From Candidatus Nitrotoga sp. LAW (lineage in GTDB: Bacteria > Pseudomonadota > Gammaproteobacteria > Burkholderiales > Gallionellaceae): a DNA stretch of 64,000 nucleotides. Location: NCBI GenBank assembly GCA_003402315.1, contig QFXI01000015.1:1-64000 (forward strand), read 5' to 3'. Numbering within the stretch: position 1 is the stretch's first letter; the number at the start of each line of letters is the position of its first letter. The position numbers were made by a program, and so were the translations under genes. This document shows, piece after piece, positions 19,967 to 30,109 of this stretch. The notes beneath the pieces were generated by a model. It was not told the DNA's origin, did no database searches, and saw only the letters and a list, made by a program, of their open reading frames with translations.

Positions 19967-21895
19967 ATGTTGCATTTACTTTTTCCCTTGCGCTACGTTA
20001 TAGCACTCGCCTTAAGCCTACAGCTTGCCAACGCTGGCGCTGCGGCTGAACCTGAGTGGTTGTACACGGTCAATCCCAGCGATACTTTAATCGGCATTGC
20101 GGCAGACTATTTAGCCAATCCCAACAACTGGCATCAGCTTCAAAAACTCAATGGGGTGGCAGAACCTAAGCGGCTCAGGCCTGGAACCAAGCTGCGTTTG
20201 CCAGTGGCTCTACTGAAGCGCGAAATTGTCATCGCTGAAGTCATTTATGTCCACGGCAACGTCACGCGTACCCCGAAGAATGGCCATCCTCAAAATTTTA
20301 CCGCAGGCGCACGGCTGGAGGTGGGTGACATAATCGAAACCAACGCTAACGCTAGTGTATCCATACATTTTGTGGACGGCTCACGCCTTTTGCTTACCCA
20401 GAACACGCAAGTGACCCTAGCGGAAATGATGCTCTTCGGAAGAACTGGCATGGCCCAAACGGTTATCGAGTTAAATCGGGGCAGCCTGGACACCCGCGTA
20501 ACGGGACAGCAAAAACCATCCGCACGCTATGAAATCAAATCGCGCGCGCTCAATCTGGTTGTGCGGGGAACCCACTTTCGCGCCCATGTGAGTGACGTCG
20601 GTCATGTCTCACGTAGCGAAGTGCTCAATGGTGCCATGCAGGCCAGCGGTACTCACGGTGAGACAGTTACCGTCTTGGCCGGTTTCGGCACACTGGCCGC
20701 GCCAGGGGAGCCACCCCGTGCCCCGCAAGCGCTATCGTTGGCACCTGATTTGAGCTTGGTACCCAGTCTGTTGCAAGGTGTTCCGCTGCACTTTGAATGG
20801 CCCGCTACAGTGGGTGCTGAACGTTACCATGCACAGGTATTTGCAGATCGCTCGTTCGAGCGACTGCTTTTGGATGGTGTATTCCAGGGCAACGCCGCGA
20901 ATTGGCCTGACCTACCAGATGGTCACTACATACTGCGTGTGAGATCAATCGATAGCAACGGTCTAGAAGGTGCAAATGCAGACCGGGAATTCATGCTTAA
21001 AGCACGTCCAGAACCCCCTTCTATCAGCGCACCACAAGACGGTCAGAAAATCTATGACCCCCAGGCAACATTACGCTGGAATGCCTCTAACGCAGCTCAC
21101 TCCTATCACGTGCAATTGGCTTCGAAACCGGATTTCTCTGAACTACTGGTCGATTTGCCGGAACAGGTAAATAACGAATATGTGGTGTCGCTCACTCCGG
21201 GGCAATACTACTGGCGTATTGCCTCTGTTGCTGCGGAAAAAAATCAGGGGCCGTTCGGCAATGTGCAATCCTTCACTCAGCATAAGGCACCTCCGCCCCC
21301 ACCTTTGCTCAGCACACCACAAGACGGTCAAAAAATCTATGGCCCTCAGGCAACATTACGCTGGAGCGCCCCTAACGCAACTCAGTTCTACCACGTGCAA
21401 CTAGCCGCGAAACCGGATTTCTCCGAACTGCTGGTCGATTTGCCGGAACAGGTGAACAACGAATATGTCGTGCCGCTTGCACCAGGGCAATATTACTGGC
21501 GTATTGCTTCTGTCACTGCGGGGCAAAATCGGGGTCCATTCAGTAATGTGCAATCTTTTACCCAACGCAAGATTCCCGAAAGCCCGCAACTAGAGCCACC
21601 GCAGATTGATGACAAGCGACTGTTATTCCACTGGCGCAGTGGCGAAGCAGGTGACAAGTTTCAGGTCCAAGTGGCGCGCAATCCTGATTTTACCCAACCG
21701 ATCATGGACAACGTGGTGAATATTAGCCAGAGCCAGATCGACGCCCCTCAACCAGGCATTTACTATTTGCGCGTCAAAACCATCGATGCCGATGGTTTTG
21801 CTGGCCCCTTTGGGCCTGTGCAGCAAATAGAAGTACCAACCAAAACCAACTACTGGTGGCTGCTGCTTTTACCACTCGTGCCATTTGTTTTGTAA
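19967..21895 (+). CDS. LysM-FecR domain protein with fibronectin-like repeats
   Basis: LysM (YTVNPSDTLIGIAADYLANPNNWHQLQKLN), FecR core (GDIIETNANASVSIHFVDGSRLLLTQNTQ), tandem repeats, C-terminal TM. Confidence 0.88.
   Translation: MLHLLFPLRYVIALALSLQLANAGAAAEPEWLYTVNPSDTLIGIAADYLANPNNWHQLQKLNGVAEPKRLRPGTKLRLPVALLKREIVIAEVIYVHGNVTRTPKNGHPQNFTAGARLEVGDIIETNANASVSIHFVDGSRLLLTQNTQVTLAEMMLFGRTGMAQTVIELNRGSLDTRVTGQQKPSARYEIKSRALNLVVRGTHFRAHVSDVGHVSRSEVLNGAMQASGTHGETVTVLAGFGTLAAPGEPPRAPQALSLAPDLSLVPSLLQGVPLHFEWPATVGAERYHAQVFADRSFERLLLDGVFQGNAANWPDLPDGHYILRVRSIDSNGLEGANADREFMLKARPEPPSISAPQDGQKIYDPQATLRWNASNAAHSYHVQLASKPDFSELLVDLPEQVNNEYVVSLTPGQYYWRIASVAAEKNQGPFGNVQSFTQHKAPPPPPLLSTPQDGQKIYGPQATLRWSAPNATQFYHVQLAAKPDFSELLVDLPEQVNNEYVVPLAPGQYYWRIASVTAGQNRGPFSNVQSFTQRKIPESPQLEPPQIDDKRLLFHWRSGEAGDKFQVQVARNPDFTQPIMDNVVNISQSQIDAPQPGIYYLRVKTIDADGFAGPFGPVQQIEVPTKTNYWWLLLLPLVPFVL
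21031..21580 (+). repeat. Tandem repeat, 285-bp (95-aa) unit, 2 copies inside the FecR gene
   Basis: SAPQDGQKIYDPQATLRWNASNA... and STPQDGQKIYGPQATLRWSAPNA...; accacaagac anchors at 21031 and 21316. Confidence 0.9.
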
Positions 21896-21909
21896 ACCCG
21901 GCTCCTACC

Positions 21910-24444
21910 ATGCCCACCCTGGCTGCAAAATTTGTCCATACTCTGTGGATTCCGCTGACAGCCTTGACACTCACGTGGGCGCTAAGTTTTACCCCGTTGT
22001 ATCAGCAGTTGGATGTGTTGACTTTGGATAAACAGACACACCTGGCTGCCCAGCAGCATTTCTTTCAGGATGCACTGGTCATCGATATTGACGAGGCTTC
22101 CTTGCACGCGATGCAACCGTATTTCGGGTCTTGGCCTTACAAGCGTGACACCTTTGCCCTACTCCTTGACTATCTGGGCGAGATGGGCGCGCGTACCGTG
22201 GTGTTCGATATCCTTTTCGCTGATCAAAGGGAAAATGATGGGCAACTGCGGGAAGCGATTGCACGTAATCCGAATGTGGTGCTTGCCGCTACCATGCGCA
22301 GTGAAACTGAAGGCGAAGAACAGGTACTCACTGATCTGCGCGGTTTAACTTGGAATGTCCCGCCTGGATTGCCGTCTTACTACTGGCCAGCAATCCAATT
22401 ACCGTTGGCGTCATTTACCCAACCTGCGCCTGACTATGCAGGTATCGGCGTAGTGTCCGTGCGGGCGGACCCGGATGGCATGCTGCGCCGATTTCCGCTA
22501 TTTCACCGTATTGACGGTCAGGTTATTCCAAGCTTGCCTCTCGCTGCGCATTTTTCTGGGGCACCCCACCCACCGGTACGTCCCATTCCAGGTGGCATAC
22601 AAATCGGCTCTTTTAACTGGCCTACGGATAAGAAGGGCGCTGTCCATCTCTTCTACCCGAGCAATCCGAACTCAGTGCTGTCCATGCCCTTCTCACGTAT
22701 CGCAATGGCAATGCTGGGGTCGCCCGGCCAGGAATTGTCCCCAACTATGATTCGCGGTAAGACCGTTTTTATCGGTAGTACCGCTATCTTTGCCGATCGA
22801 ATTCACACCCCGGTGGGTGAAATAAATGGTCTCTATGTACTGGCCATTACCCATCAATCCCTCGCGAAAAATCTCGTGCTCACGCCACCCCGCTGGTACT
22901 GGTCAACGGGATTACTGTTCATCGCGCTTGTTCCTGCCCTATTGTTGATATGGCAGCCCCGCAGGCATGCACTTACCGGTGCGGCAACCAGCATCGGTGC
23001 GGCACTTGTTGTTTATGTAATCCATTTGAGCCTGCTCCACTGGCTGAAGCAGGAAAGCTCTTTATTACTGCCTCTGCTGACGTTACTGTCCATCAATCTA
23101 TTGGAAACCATGCATTCACTGCGCCTTCTGAATAAGGAGCAGAAGGCAAAAATTCACGTCCTTACCAACGTTGACCAACTTACGTTGCTGCCCAACCGTT
23201 TTGCCCTGCACGCACAGATCGCACATGCCATCGAAGGTGCGCACATGAATAAAAGCAGCCTTGCCGTCCTGCTGATTGATCTTGACGGCTTTAATACTAT
23301 TAACGATACCCTTGGCGCCGAAACGGGAGATCAAATGTTGTTGGACGTAACCGCCCGTTTGAAGTCGAGCGTTCGGACCAACGATATTGTCGCGCGTCTG
23401 GGCGGCGACGAATTTTGTATTGTTATCAATGGAGTGGAAGCTGCTTCAGCCGTGCTCTGCGCAGAAAAAATACTTAACGCGCTCGCACAACCCTATCATC
23501 TTGTAGGCCAGGAACTGCACATCACTTCCAGTATCGGCATCAGTCTTTATCCAGATGATGGCAGCGATGTCAGCTCACTTCTGAAAAATGCGGGTGCTGC
23601 CATGTACCACGCCAAGGTTCAGGGTTGTAACAGCTACTGCCAGTTTACATCTGACCTAAGCCGGGATGCCATGAACCGGTTGCTACTGGAAAATCAGTTG
23701 CATCAGGCACTGGTACGGGATGAATTAGTGTTGTTCTACCAACCCCAAATTAACGTGCAGTCTGGGCGCATGATTGCTGTGGAAGCGTTGGTGCGCTGGA
23801 ATCATCCGGAACGCGGCCTGCTTTTTCCAGACGTATTTATCCCCATGGCGGAAAGTTCAGGTTTGATTTTGCCTTTGGGAGAATGGGTATTGCGTACCGC
23901 TTGCCGGCAAATGCAGGTATGGCATGCGGCGGGGCTCACGCACATCAATCGTGTAGCAATCAATTTGTCGGCCCGCCAATTCGAGCAGCTTACTTTGCCA
24001 GCGCTTGTGACAAGCGTTCTCAAAGAGACCCAACTCGATGCGGCTCATCTGGAACTGGAGATCACCGAATCTGCTGCCATGAAAAACCCCCAACGCAGCA
24101 TCGAAACTCTCAATACGCTTAGAAGCATGGGCATCACCCTGTCATTGGATGACTTCGGCACTGGCCATTCATCTTTAACTTATCTCAAACTATTTCCAAT
24201 CACCACCCTGAAAATTGACAAATCTTTCGTGCGCGATATTGAGACCGATCACCACGCCGCGGAAATCTGTGCCTCGGCCATCGATCTCGCCCATAAACTT
24301 GGCTTGAATGTAGTGGCCGAAGGTGTAGAAAATGCAGAACAACTTCTCTTTCTGCGCAATATCAAATGTGGCGACGCGCAAGGCTATCTTTTCAGCCGTC
24401 CGCTCTCATCTGCAGATTTAGAAAACTTCAAATTGGCGCTGTGA
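21910..24444 (+). CDS. CHASE2 - GGDEF - EAL c-di-GMP signalling protein
   Basis: CHASE2-like N-terminus (VIDIDEASLHAMQPYFGSWPYKRDTFALLLDYL), GGDEF (LGGDEFCIV), EAL (VEALVRWNHPERG). Confidence 0.93.
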   Translation: MPTLAAKFVHTLWIPLTALTLTWALSFTPLYQQLDVLTLDKQTHLAAQQHFFQDALVIDIDEASLHAMQPYFGSWPYKRDTFALLLDYLGEMGARTVVFDILFADQRENDGQLREAIARNPNVVLAATMRSETEGEEQVLTDLRGLTWNVPPGLPSYYWPAIQLPLASFTQPAPDYAGIGVVSVRADPDGMLRRFPLFHRIDGQVIPSLPLAAHFSGAPHPPVRPIPGGIQIGSFNWPTDKKGAVHLFYPSNPNSVLSMPFSRIAMAMLGSPGQELSPTMIRGKTVFIGSTAIFADRIHTPVGEINGLYVLAITHQSLAKNLVLTPPRWYWSTGLLFIALVPALLLIWQPRRHALTGAATSIGAALVVYVIHLSLLHWLKQESSLLLPLLTLLSINLLETMHSLRLLNKEQKAKIHVLTNVDQLTLLPNRFALHAQIAHAIEGAHMNKSSLAVLLIDLDGFNTINDTLGAETGDQMLLDVTARLKSSVRTNDIVARLGGDEFCIVINGVEAASAVLCAEKILNALAQPYHLVGQELHITSSIGISLYPDDGSDVSSLLKNAGAAMYHAKVQGCNSYCQFTSDLSRDAMNRLLLENQLHQALVRDELVLFYQPQINVQSGRMIAVEALVRWNHPERGLLFPDVFIPMAESSGLILPLGEWVLRTACRQMQVWHAAGLTHINRVAINLSARQFEQLTLPALVTSVLKETQLDAAHLELEITESAAMKNPQRSIETLNTLRSMGITLSLDDFGTGHSSLTYLKLFPITTLKIDKSFVRDIETDHHAAEICASAIDLAHKLGLNVVAEGVENAEQLLFLRNIKCGDAQGYLFSRPLSSADLENFKLAL

Positions 24445-24765
24445 CAAAAGATAACGACAAACGCTAGCCCAATATCCTATGTTGGCTACCGCACAGAGTT
24501 TAAAATGAAGCAGGAATATATTAATATGGAATGCCAATTGAATGCAGCGCAAATAACGAATTACTGGCCTACTGAATGTACTCAAAAATAGATTTCAACG
24601 CCTTTAAAATTAAAGTGTTGGGATAATAAAAACAAAACATCTATACCAGCAGTTGAGTTCTGAAGGGTAGGCAACGATTCTCGATTGGTAACAGGATAGG
24701 CATTAGCCCGATACCGAAAAATTAGCCAATTTATAAGCAGCTCCCATACTTCTAAGGAGGTTCGC

Positions 24766-25131
24766 ATGGCAGAAAAAATCAATTGGAACTTTGTAATACA
24801 AGCACTTGACGGTCCTTCCGTCTCGGGTGCAGGTAACCTGGATCTTGATGCCTACGACAAGATCAAAGTGACGATCACTGCCGGTGCGACCCAGCAGGTC
24901 AATCTGGTGCCAAGCGGCGCAGTTTCCCTACTCATTATCAATCCTGCCGTGCCCGACGTTGATCTTAGCTATAAGGTCGGTGCCAATGTGGTTGCACTAG
25001 ACGGTCCACACGTGTTGATCGGCACAGGCGCTGTAAGTCTGCTTGGCGGCGCGGCGAACCTTTCCTTCACTAATAACACAACCGCCGATGCGACCATCGA
25101 AATACTGCTAGGACGTGACGCAACGCCATAA
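24766..25131 (+). CDS. Conserved-looking eCIS-leading small protein, function unknown
   Basis: aaggagg RBS, 121 aa, first gene of the co-oriented eCIS operon. Confidence 0.6.
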   Translation: MAEKINWNFVIQALDGPSVSGAGNLDLDAYDKIKVTITAGATQQVNLVPSGAVSLLIINPAVPDVDLSYKVGANVVALDGPHVLIGTGAVSLLGGAANLSFTNNTTADATIEILLGRDATP

Positions 25132-25174
25132 ATCCGTACCATAAATATAACCATCACTTTAAAGGAGGAGCAAC

Positions 25175-26758
25175 ATGCCGGTTACCTTATCCTACCCTGG
25201 CGTCTACATTGAAGAAGTGTCCAGTGGCGTGCGTACCATTACCGGTGTGGCTACCTCCATCACCGCCTTCATCGGGCGCACCCTGCGCGGCCCGGTGAAT
25301 GATCCGGTGCGCGTGCAAAGTTTCGCCGAGTTTGAGCGGCGTTTCGGCGGGCTGTGGCGCGATAGCACCCTGAGTTATGCGCTACAGCATTTTTTTCAAA
25401 ATGGTGGTACGGATGCCCTTATCGTACGCGTTCACAATGGTGCGGCGGCCGCAACGCTCACCTTGGCGGTAGGCTTTAATCTGGTTGCTTCCAATCCCGG
25501 TAAGTGGGGCGAGAAGTTGCGGGTGCGAATCGATTACAACACCCGCCCGCATCTCCCCACCGATCCTGCTAACAGCCTGTTCAATCTTTCGGTGCGCGAT
25601 ACCGCCACCGGTACGACCGAGCGTTTCCTTAACCTCTCCACCGATCCCAATAACGCGCGCTTTGTTACGCGAGTACTTGAACAGGAGTCCAACTTGGTGC
25701 GGATTGTCACACCACCCGGCACGGTGCCTGCGCTACGTCCCACCGCTCATGGCAACCCGCCTGCCGGTGCCGATCCGCTGCTGGATAACGCCTCCTCGAC
25801 CGCGTTCACGGCAACGGGCAATGAAGGGGCAGCCATCACCGACAACCAGATATCTCTAGCCTCGCTGGAAGCATCCAAACAGGGGATATGGGCCTTACAG
25901 AAGGCAGACCTGTTCAATCTGCTGTGCGTTCCTCCGCTAACGCGTGAACCAGGCGGCGATGTAAATTCCCAAACCCGCAGCGCCGCCGCTGCCTATTGCC
26001 TTGCGCGGCGCGCCATGTACATCGTCGACCCGCTCATGGCCTGGGACGAGCCTTCCGACCTTACCGGCGCCAGCGGCCTGGACAGCGTCAGCTGGGGCCT
26101 GGCCCGCAGCGCAAATGCGGCGCTATATTTCCCCTATCTTCGCCAGCCCGATCCTTTGCAGGAAAATCGCTTAGCTGACTTCGCCCCCTGCGGTGCGGTG
26201 GCCGGAATCATGGCGCGCACCGACGGCCAACGCGGCGTGTGGAAAGCCCCTGCCGGGAACGATGCCACCCTTAACGGCGTGGTCGAACTCACGGTAAAAC
26301 TCACCGATGGCGAAAATGGCCAACTCAATCCACTGGCAGTCAACTGCCTGCGTTCCTTCCCGGTCACTGGCCGGCTTGTTTGGGGTGCCCGCACCTTGCG
26401 CGGCGCGGACCAGCTTGCCTCGGAATGGAAATACCTTCCAGTGCGCCGCACGGCGCTGTTTCTCGAGGAAAGCCTATTCCGGGGCTCGCAATGGGTGGTA
26501 TTCGAACCGAATGATGAACCACTTTGGGCACAGATACGCCTCAATCTCGGCGCTTTTATGCAGAACCTATTTCGCCAAGGCGCTTTTCAGGGCCGCAGCC
26601 CGCGCGAGGCGTATTTTGTCAAATGCGACAGGGAAACCACCACCCAGAATGACATTGATCTGGGCATCGTCAATATCGTAGTGGGTTTCGCGCCGCTCAA
26701 ACCCGCCGAATTCGTGGTGATCAAACTTCAGCAGATCGCCGGCCAAGTTCAAGTCTGA
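25175..26758 (+). CDS. eCIS contractile tail sheath protein (Afp2/Pvc2-like)
   Basis: MPVTLSYPGVYIEEVSSGVRTITGVATSITAFIGRT... and C-terminal LGIVNIVVGFAPLKPAEFVVIKLQQIAGQ. Confidence 0.96.
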   Translation: MPVTLSYPGVYIEEVSSGVRTITGVATSITAFIGRTLRGPVNDPVRVQSFAEFERRFGGLWRDSTLSYALQHFFQNGGTDALIVRVHNGAAAATLTLAVGFNLVASNPGKWGEKLRVRIDYNTRPHLPTDPANSLFNLSVRDTATGTTERFLNLSTDPNNARFVTRVLEQESNLVRIVTPPGTVPALRPTAHGNPPAGADPLLDNASSTAFTATGNEGAAITDNQISLASLEASKQGIWALQKADLFNLLCVPPLTREPGGDVNSQTRSAAAAYCLARRAMYIVDPLMAWDEPSDLTGASGLDSVSWGLARSANAALYFPYLRQPDPLQENRLADFAPCGAVAGIMARTDGQRGVWKAPAGNDATLNGVVELTVKLTDGENGQLNPLAVNCLRSFPVTGRLVWGARTLRGADQLASEWKYLPVRRTALFLEESLFRGSQWVVFEPNDEPLWAQIRLNLGAFMQNLFRQGAFQGRSPREAYFVKCDRETTTQNDIDLGIVNIVVGFAPLKPAEFVVIKLQQIAGQVQV

Positions 26759-26782
26759 CCCTGATAATTAGGAGGCATATCC

Positions 26783-27307
26783 ATGGCAACATTCACTGTT
26801 AACGCACAGCGCTTCGATCCTTATAAAAATTTCAAATTCCGCGTCAAATGGGATGGCCGATATGTCGCGGGCATTTCCAAGGTAGGCGCAATCAAGCGCA
26901 GCACTGAATTGGTTGAACACCGGGAAGGAGGCGATCCATCCACGTCGCGTAAATCACCCGGCCGCACCAAATTTGAGGCAATTACGCTGGATCGCGGCGT
27001 TACCCATGACACCGAATTTGAAAAATGGGCCAACAAGGTTTGGAACTATGGCTCTGGTTTGGGCGCCGAGGTCTCGTTGAAGGATTTCCGCAAGGATCTC
27101 ATCATCGAGGTTTATAACGAGGCAGGCCAACTTGCGCTCGCCTACAAGGTGTATCGTTGCTGGGTGTCAGAATACCAGGCCTTACCTGATCTTGACGCTA
27201 ATGCCAACGCGGTGGCCATCCAGCACATCAAGCTGGAAAACGAGGGCTGGGAACGTGACTACGATGTAACCGAACCCAGCGAACCCAGCTTCACGGAACC
27301 AGCCTGA
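26783..27307 (+). CDS. eCIS inner tube protein (gp19/Afp1-like)
   Basis: DPYKNFKFRVKWDGRYVAGISKVGAIKRSTELVEHREGGDPSTSRKSPGRTKFEAITLDRGVTHDTEFEKWANKV. Confidence 0.94.
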   Translation: MATFTVNAQRFDPYKNFKFRVKWDGRYVAGISKVGAIKRSTELVEHREGGDPSTSRKSPGRTKFEAITLDRGVTHDTEFEKWANKVWNYGSGLGAEVSLKDFRKDLIIEVYNEAGQLALAYKVYRCWVSEYQALPDLDANANAVAIQHIKLENEGWERDYDVTEPSEPSFTEPA

Positions 27308-28044
27308 TGCACATACCAGTGCCTGGTGAAGCGGAGATACTCTCGTTGTGGGAGCGCGGCCTCGCGCGGCATCCGATTGACCGGGCATTGTTGCTTTACG
27401 CTTGGGCGCAACCAGATCTACCGCCTTCCAGTTTCCCGGATCTGCCGTTAGGAACAATCAACAAGACGCTATTACGCCTGCGCGAAACCTGCTTCGGGCC
27501 GCGCATCATTGCCTGCATTGATTGCGGGCATTGCGGCACACGCATGGAAATCGCCCTCGATACTAGGCAGCTACTCGCCGGTATCAATGAGGATGATACG
27601 ACCAGCGATTTCAAAGTTACACCAGCTGAATTTGAAGTCTCTAATCTTCGCTTCCGTGTACCATGCAGCCGTGATCTCGCGGCAGTTAGCGGGGAGCGGG
27701 ATCTCAAGGTGGCGGCAATGAAGCTGTTGGAACAATGTTGTCTTGAACATCCAGAAAATAGTGACGCAAATTTTGGAAATCTGCTTGCTGAGGCCGAAGC
27801 AGCCATGGAAGAACTCGATCCTGCAGCTGACATCAACCTTTCCCTTAGCTGCGAGGACTGTGGCCACAGCTGGCTGGCGGACTTCAATATCGGCACATTG
27901 CTGTGGGATGAAATCGATGTCCGTGCACGGGCCTTACTTACCGAAGTGCATAGCCTTGCCCAGGCGTATGGTTGGACTGAACCGGAAATATTCGCGCTCT
28001 CACCGCAACGGCGTGCAGTTTATCTCGACATGGTGGGTGTATGA
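27307..28044 (+). CDS. eCIS baseplate-associated protein with paired Cys motifs (zinc-ribbon-like)
   Basis: CIDCGHCG...CEDCGHSW; overlaps the tube gene stop; operon position. Confidence 0.65.
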   Translation: MHIPVPGEAEILSLWERGLARHPIDRALLLYAWAQPDLPPSSFPDLPLGTINKTLLRLRETCFGPRIIACIDCGHCGTRMEIALDTRQLLAGINEDDTTSDFKVTPAEFEVSNLRFRVPCSRDLAAVSGERDLKVAAMKLLEQCCLEHPENSDANFGNLLAEAEAAMEELDPAADINLSLSCEDCGHSWLADFNIGTLLWDEIDVRARALLTEVHSLAQAYGWTEPEIFALSPQRRAVYLDMVGV

Positions 28045-28772
28045 GCGGATTTCTGCATCGGCTCGCCGCACAGGCCATGGGCAGCACAAATACCCTGCGT
28101 TCCGCAGTACGCACACCTTATGCCCCTCTTTCACCGGTAAACAAGGTAGAACCGGACACGCAAGTTGCTACATTGAACCCAATTGATACCGAACGGCAAC
28201 ATAGGGGCAACGGTGGTGGGGAGAGGGCTTCTGTGGCCAATCAAGAGCAGCAACATGTCAATACCTATGCGGGAATCGGCACACAGCCCCGCGACAATGA
28301 AATTGCACCGTCGCTACCTGAAATATTAGTTACCAAACCGGACATTGGCTTGCATACAAAACCAGATCGCCCCAGCGGCCTACCCTCATCGGCAAAAACA
28401 ATGTTGCGGCAATCAAGTATGGGAAAAACGGTTGCGGGTGAACCTCCAGTTTTGGCTGAGGGAATTGAAATGCGTGTCCCGGAAAATGATTCCACAACGC
28501 TCCCAGGGAGCAATTACCCTACGCCACTTTTGCCGTTGAAGAATGCCGCACGTCCCTCGGCTTTGAATGCAAGCGCGGCAACGCAACGTAGCGAACACGG
28601 TAGCCCTGGCCGACAAGGTCAGGCCGATGAAATCACCGAAGTGCATGTGAGCATAGGCCGCATCGAAGTCACTGCCGTGCATGAGCCGCCACCACCAAAA
28701 CGCCAGGCTCCGGCGTCAGCCAAGCCGCTGTCGCTCGATGAATATCTTGCCCGCCGAGGTAAAAAAACATGA
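28041..28772 (+). CDS. Hypothetical eCIS operon protein, Pro/Ser-rich low complexity
   Basis: Overlapping start and stop with both neighbours; disordered-looking composition. Confidence 0.6.
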   Translation: MSGFLHRLAAQAMGSTNTLRSAVRTPYAPLSPVNKVEPDTQVATLNPIDTERQHRGNGGGERASVANQEQQHVNTYAGIGTQPRDNEIAPSLPEILVTKPDIGLHTKPDRPSGLPSSAKTMLRQSSMGKTVAGEPPVLAEGIEMRVPENDSTTLPGSNYPTPLLPLKNAARPSALNASAATQRSEHGSPGRQGQADEITEVHVSIGRIEVTAVHEPPPPKRQAPASAKPLSLDEYLARRGKKT

Positions 28773-30109
28773 GCAGCGCTCTCGCCATTGCCGGGGTGAC
28801 CGCCGTGTTGCGCGATCTGCTCAATGACGGGTTGATCAACAATGACGCAACAGGCACTCTCGGCGCTACGGTCTCGGTAACCGCTGGGCCACCTGACCGG
28901 GTGATACCGGCAAACGGTGGCACTGAGTCCTCCCAACTCAATCTGTTTATGTACCACGTTACACCCAACAGTGGCTGGCGCAACGAAAGGTTTCCTTCGC
29001 TCGATGCCTCCGGTAACCAGCGATTATCCAACGCACCGCTCGCCCTCAACCTGCATTACCTGCTTTCAGCCCACGGCAGCGTAGACCTGCACGGTGAAAT
29101 TCTGCTCGGTTATGCCATGCAACTTCTGCACGAAACACCGATACTCAGCCGCAAAGCTATTCGGAAGGCACTCGATCCTTCGCCTCCGGTAGGGGGTACG
29201 GCACTTCCGCCCGCGCTAAAGGCGTTAGCGGATTCTGGACTTGAAAATCAGATCGAGCTGATCAAAATCACACCGGAATATCTCAACACCGAAGAAATGT
29301 CCAAGCTCTGGACCGCCACGCAAAGCCATTTGCGTCCCACCGCAGCCTACATGGCCAGCGTAGTGTTAATAGAATCGAGCAAATCAGTCCGATCTGCCCT
29401 GCCGGTGCTAACGCGGGGGCCTGTGGTAAAGCCCGATCCGCTAAATATAGATACGTGGTACGAAAGTGGCATCAGTGCTGTGACTGGCCTTATTCCCCCT
29501 TATCCGATACTCGTCAGCATAGAACTGCCTAACAAGCAAATAGCCGCGCGCCTCGGCGAGGCCATTAAACTGAAAGGCTACAACCTCAGCGGAACAAATC
29601 TTGCCGTGCGTTTCGCGCATCCTAGCCTGACTGCACCGATTGATATCGCTTTCGGTACTAATGCGAATGAAGAGAGTTTTTCAGTGGCCTTGCCCAATAC
29701 CGCTCAGGACAACATCGACTGGCCTGCGGGTATATGGGAAGTGACTGCACTTTTACAACGTCCTGGTGAGACCGAAATCCGCAGTACCAATTCACTTGCG
29801 CTGTTCCTGGCACCGCGTATCGACGTAGCGGGCTCCACTGCCACTCGCGACTCTTCCGGAGTAACCATCAATCTTATTTTTGCTCCGCAAGCCCGGCCCG
29901 ACCAACGGATAAGCCTCAATGCAGGCGGATATGAGGCGTCGCCAGAGAAATTTACCGTCCCGACAGCCAGCCTTCAATTCAAATATGCGCAATTGCCTGC
30001 GGGGAACCATCTGTTGCGCTTGCGCGTCGATGGCGCTGACAGCTTGCTGGTGAACCGGCTTACTACGCCGCCGCAATTCGACAACACACAGGTGTTAACC
30101 GTGCCATGA
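28769..30109 (+). CDS. DUF4255 domain protein (Pvc16/Afp16-like tail terminator/cap)
   Basis: SALAIAGVTAVLRDLLNDGLINNDATGTLGATVSVTAGPPDRV...SQLNLFMYHVTPNSGWRNERFPSLDASGNQRLSNAPLALNLHYLLSAHG. Confidence 0.92.
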   Translation: MSSALAIAGVTAVLRDLLNDGLINNDATGTLGATVSVTAGPPDRVIPANGGTESSQLNLFMYHVTPNSGWRNERFPSLDASGNQRLSNAPLALNLHYLLSAHGSVDLHGEILLGYAMQLLHETPILSRKAIRKALDPSPPVGGTALPPALKALADSGLENQIELIKITPEYLNTEEMSKLWTATQSHLRPTAAYMASVVLIESSKSVRSALPVLTRGPVVKPDPLNIDTWYESGISAVTGLIPPYPILVSIELPNKQIAARLGEAIKLKGYNLSGTNLAVRFAHPSLTAPIDIAFGTNANEESFSVALPNTAQDNIDWPAGIWEVTALLQRPGETEIRSTNSLALFLAPRIDVAGSTATRDSSGVTINLIFAPQARPDQRISLNAGGYEASPEKFTVPTASLQFKYAQLPAGNHLLRLRVDGADSLLVNRLTTPPQFDNTQVLTVP

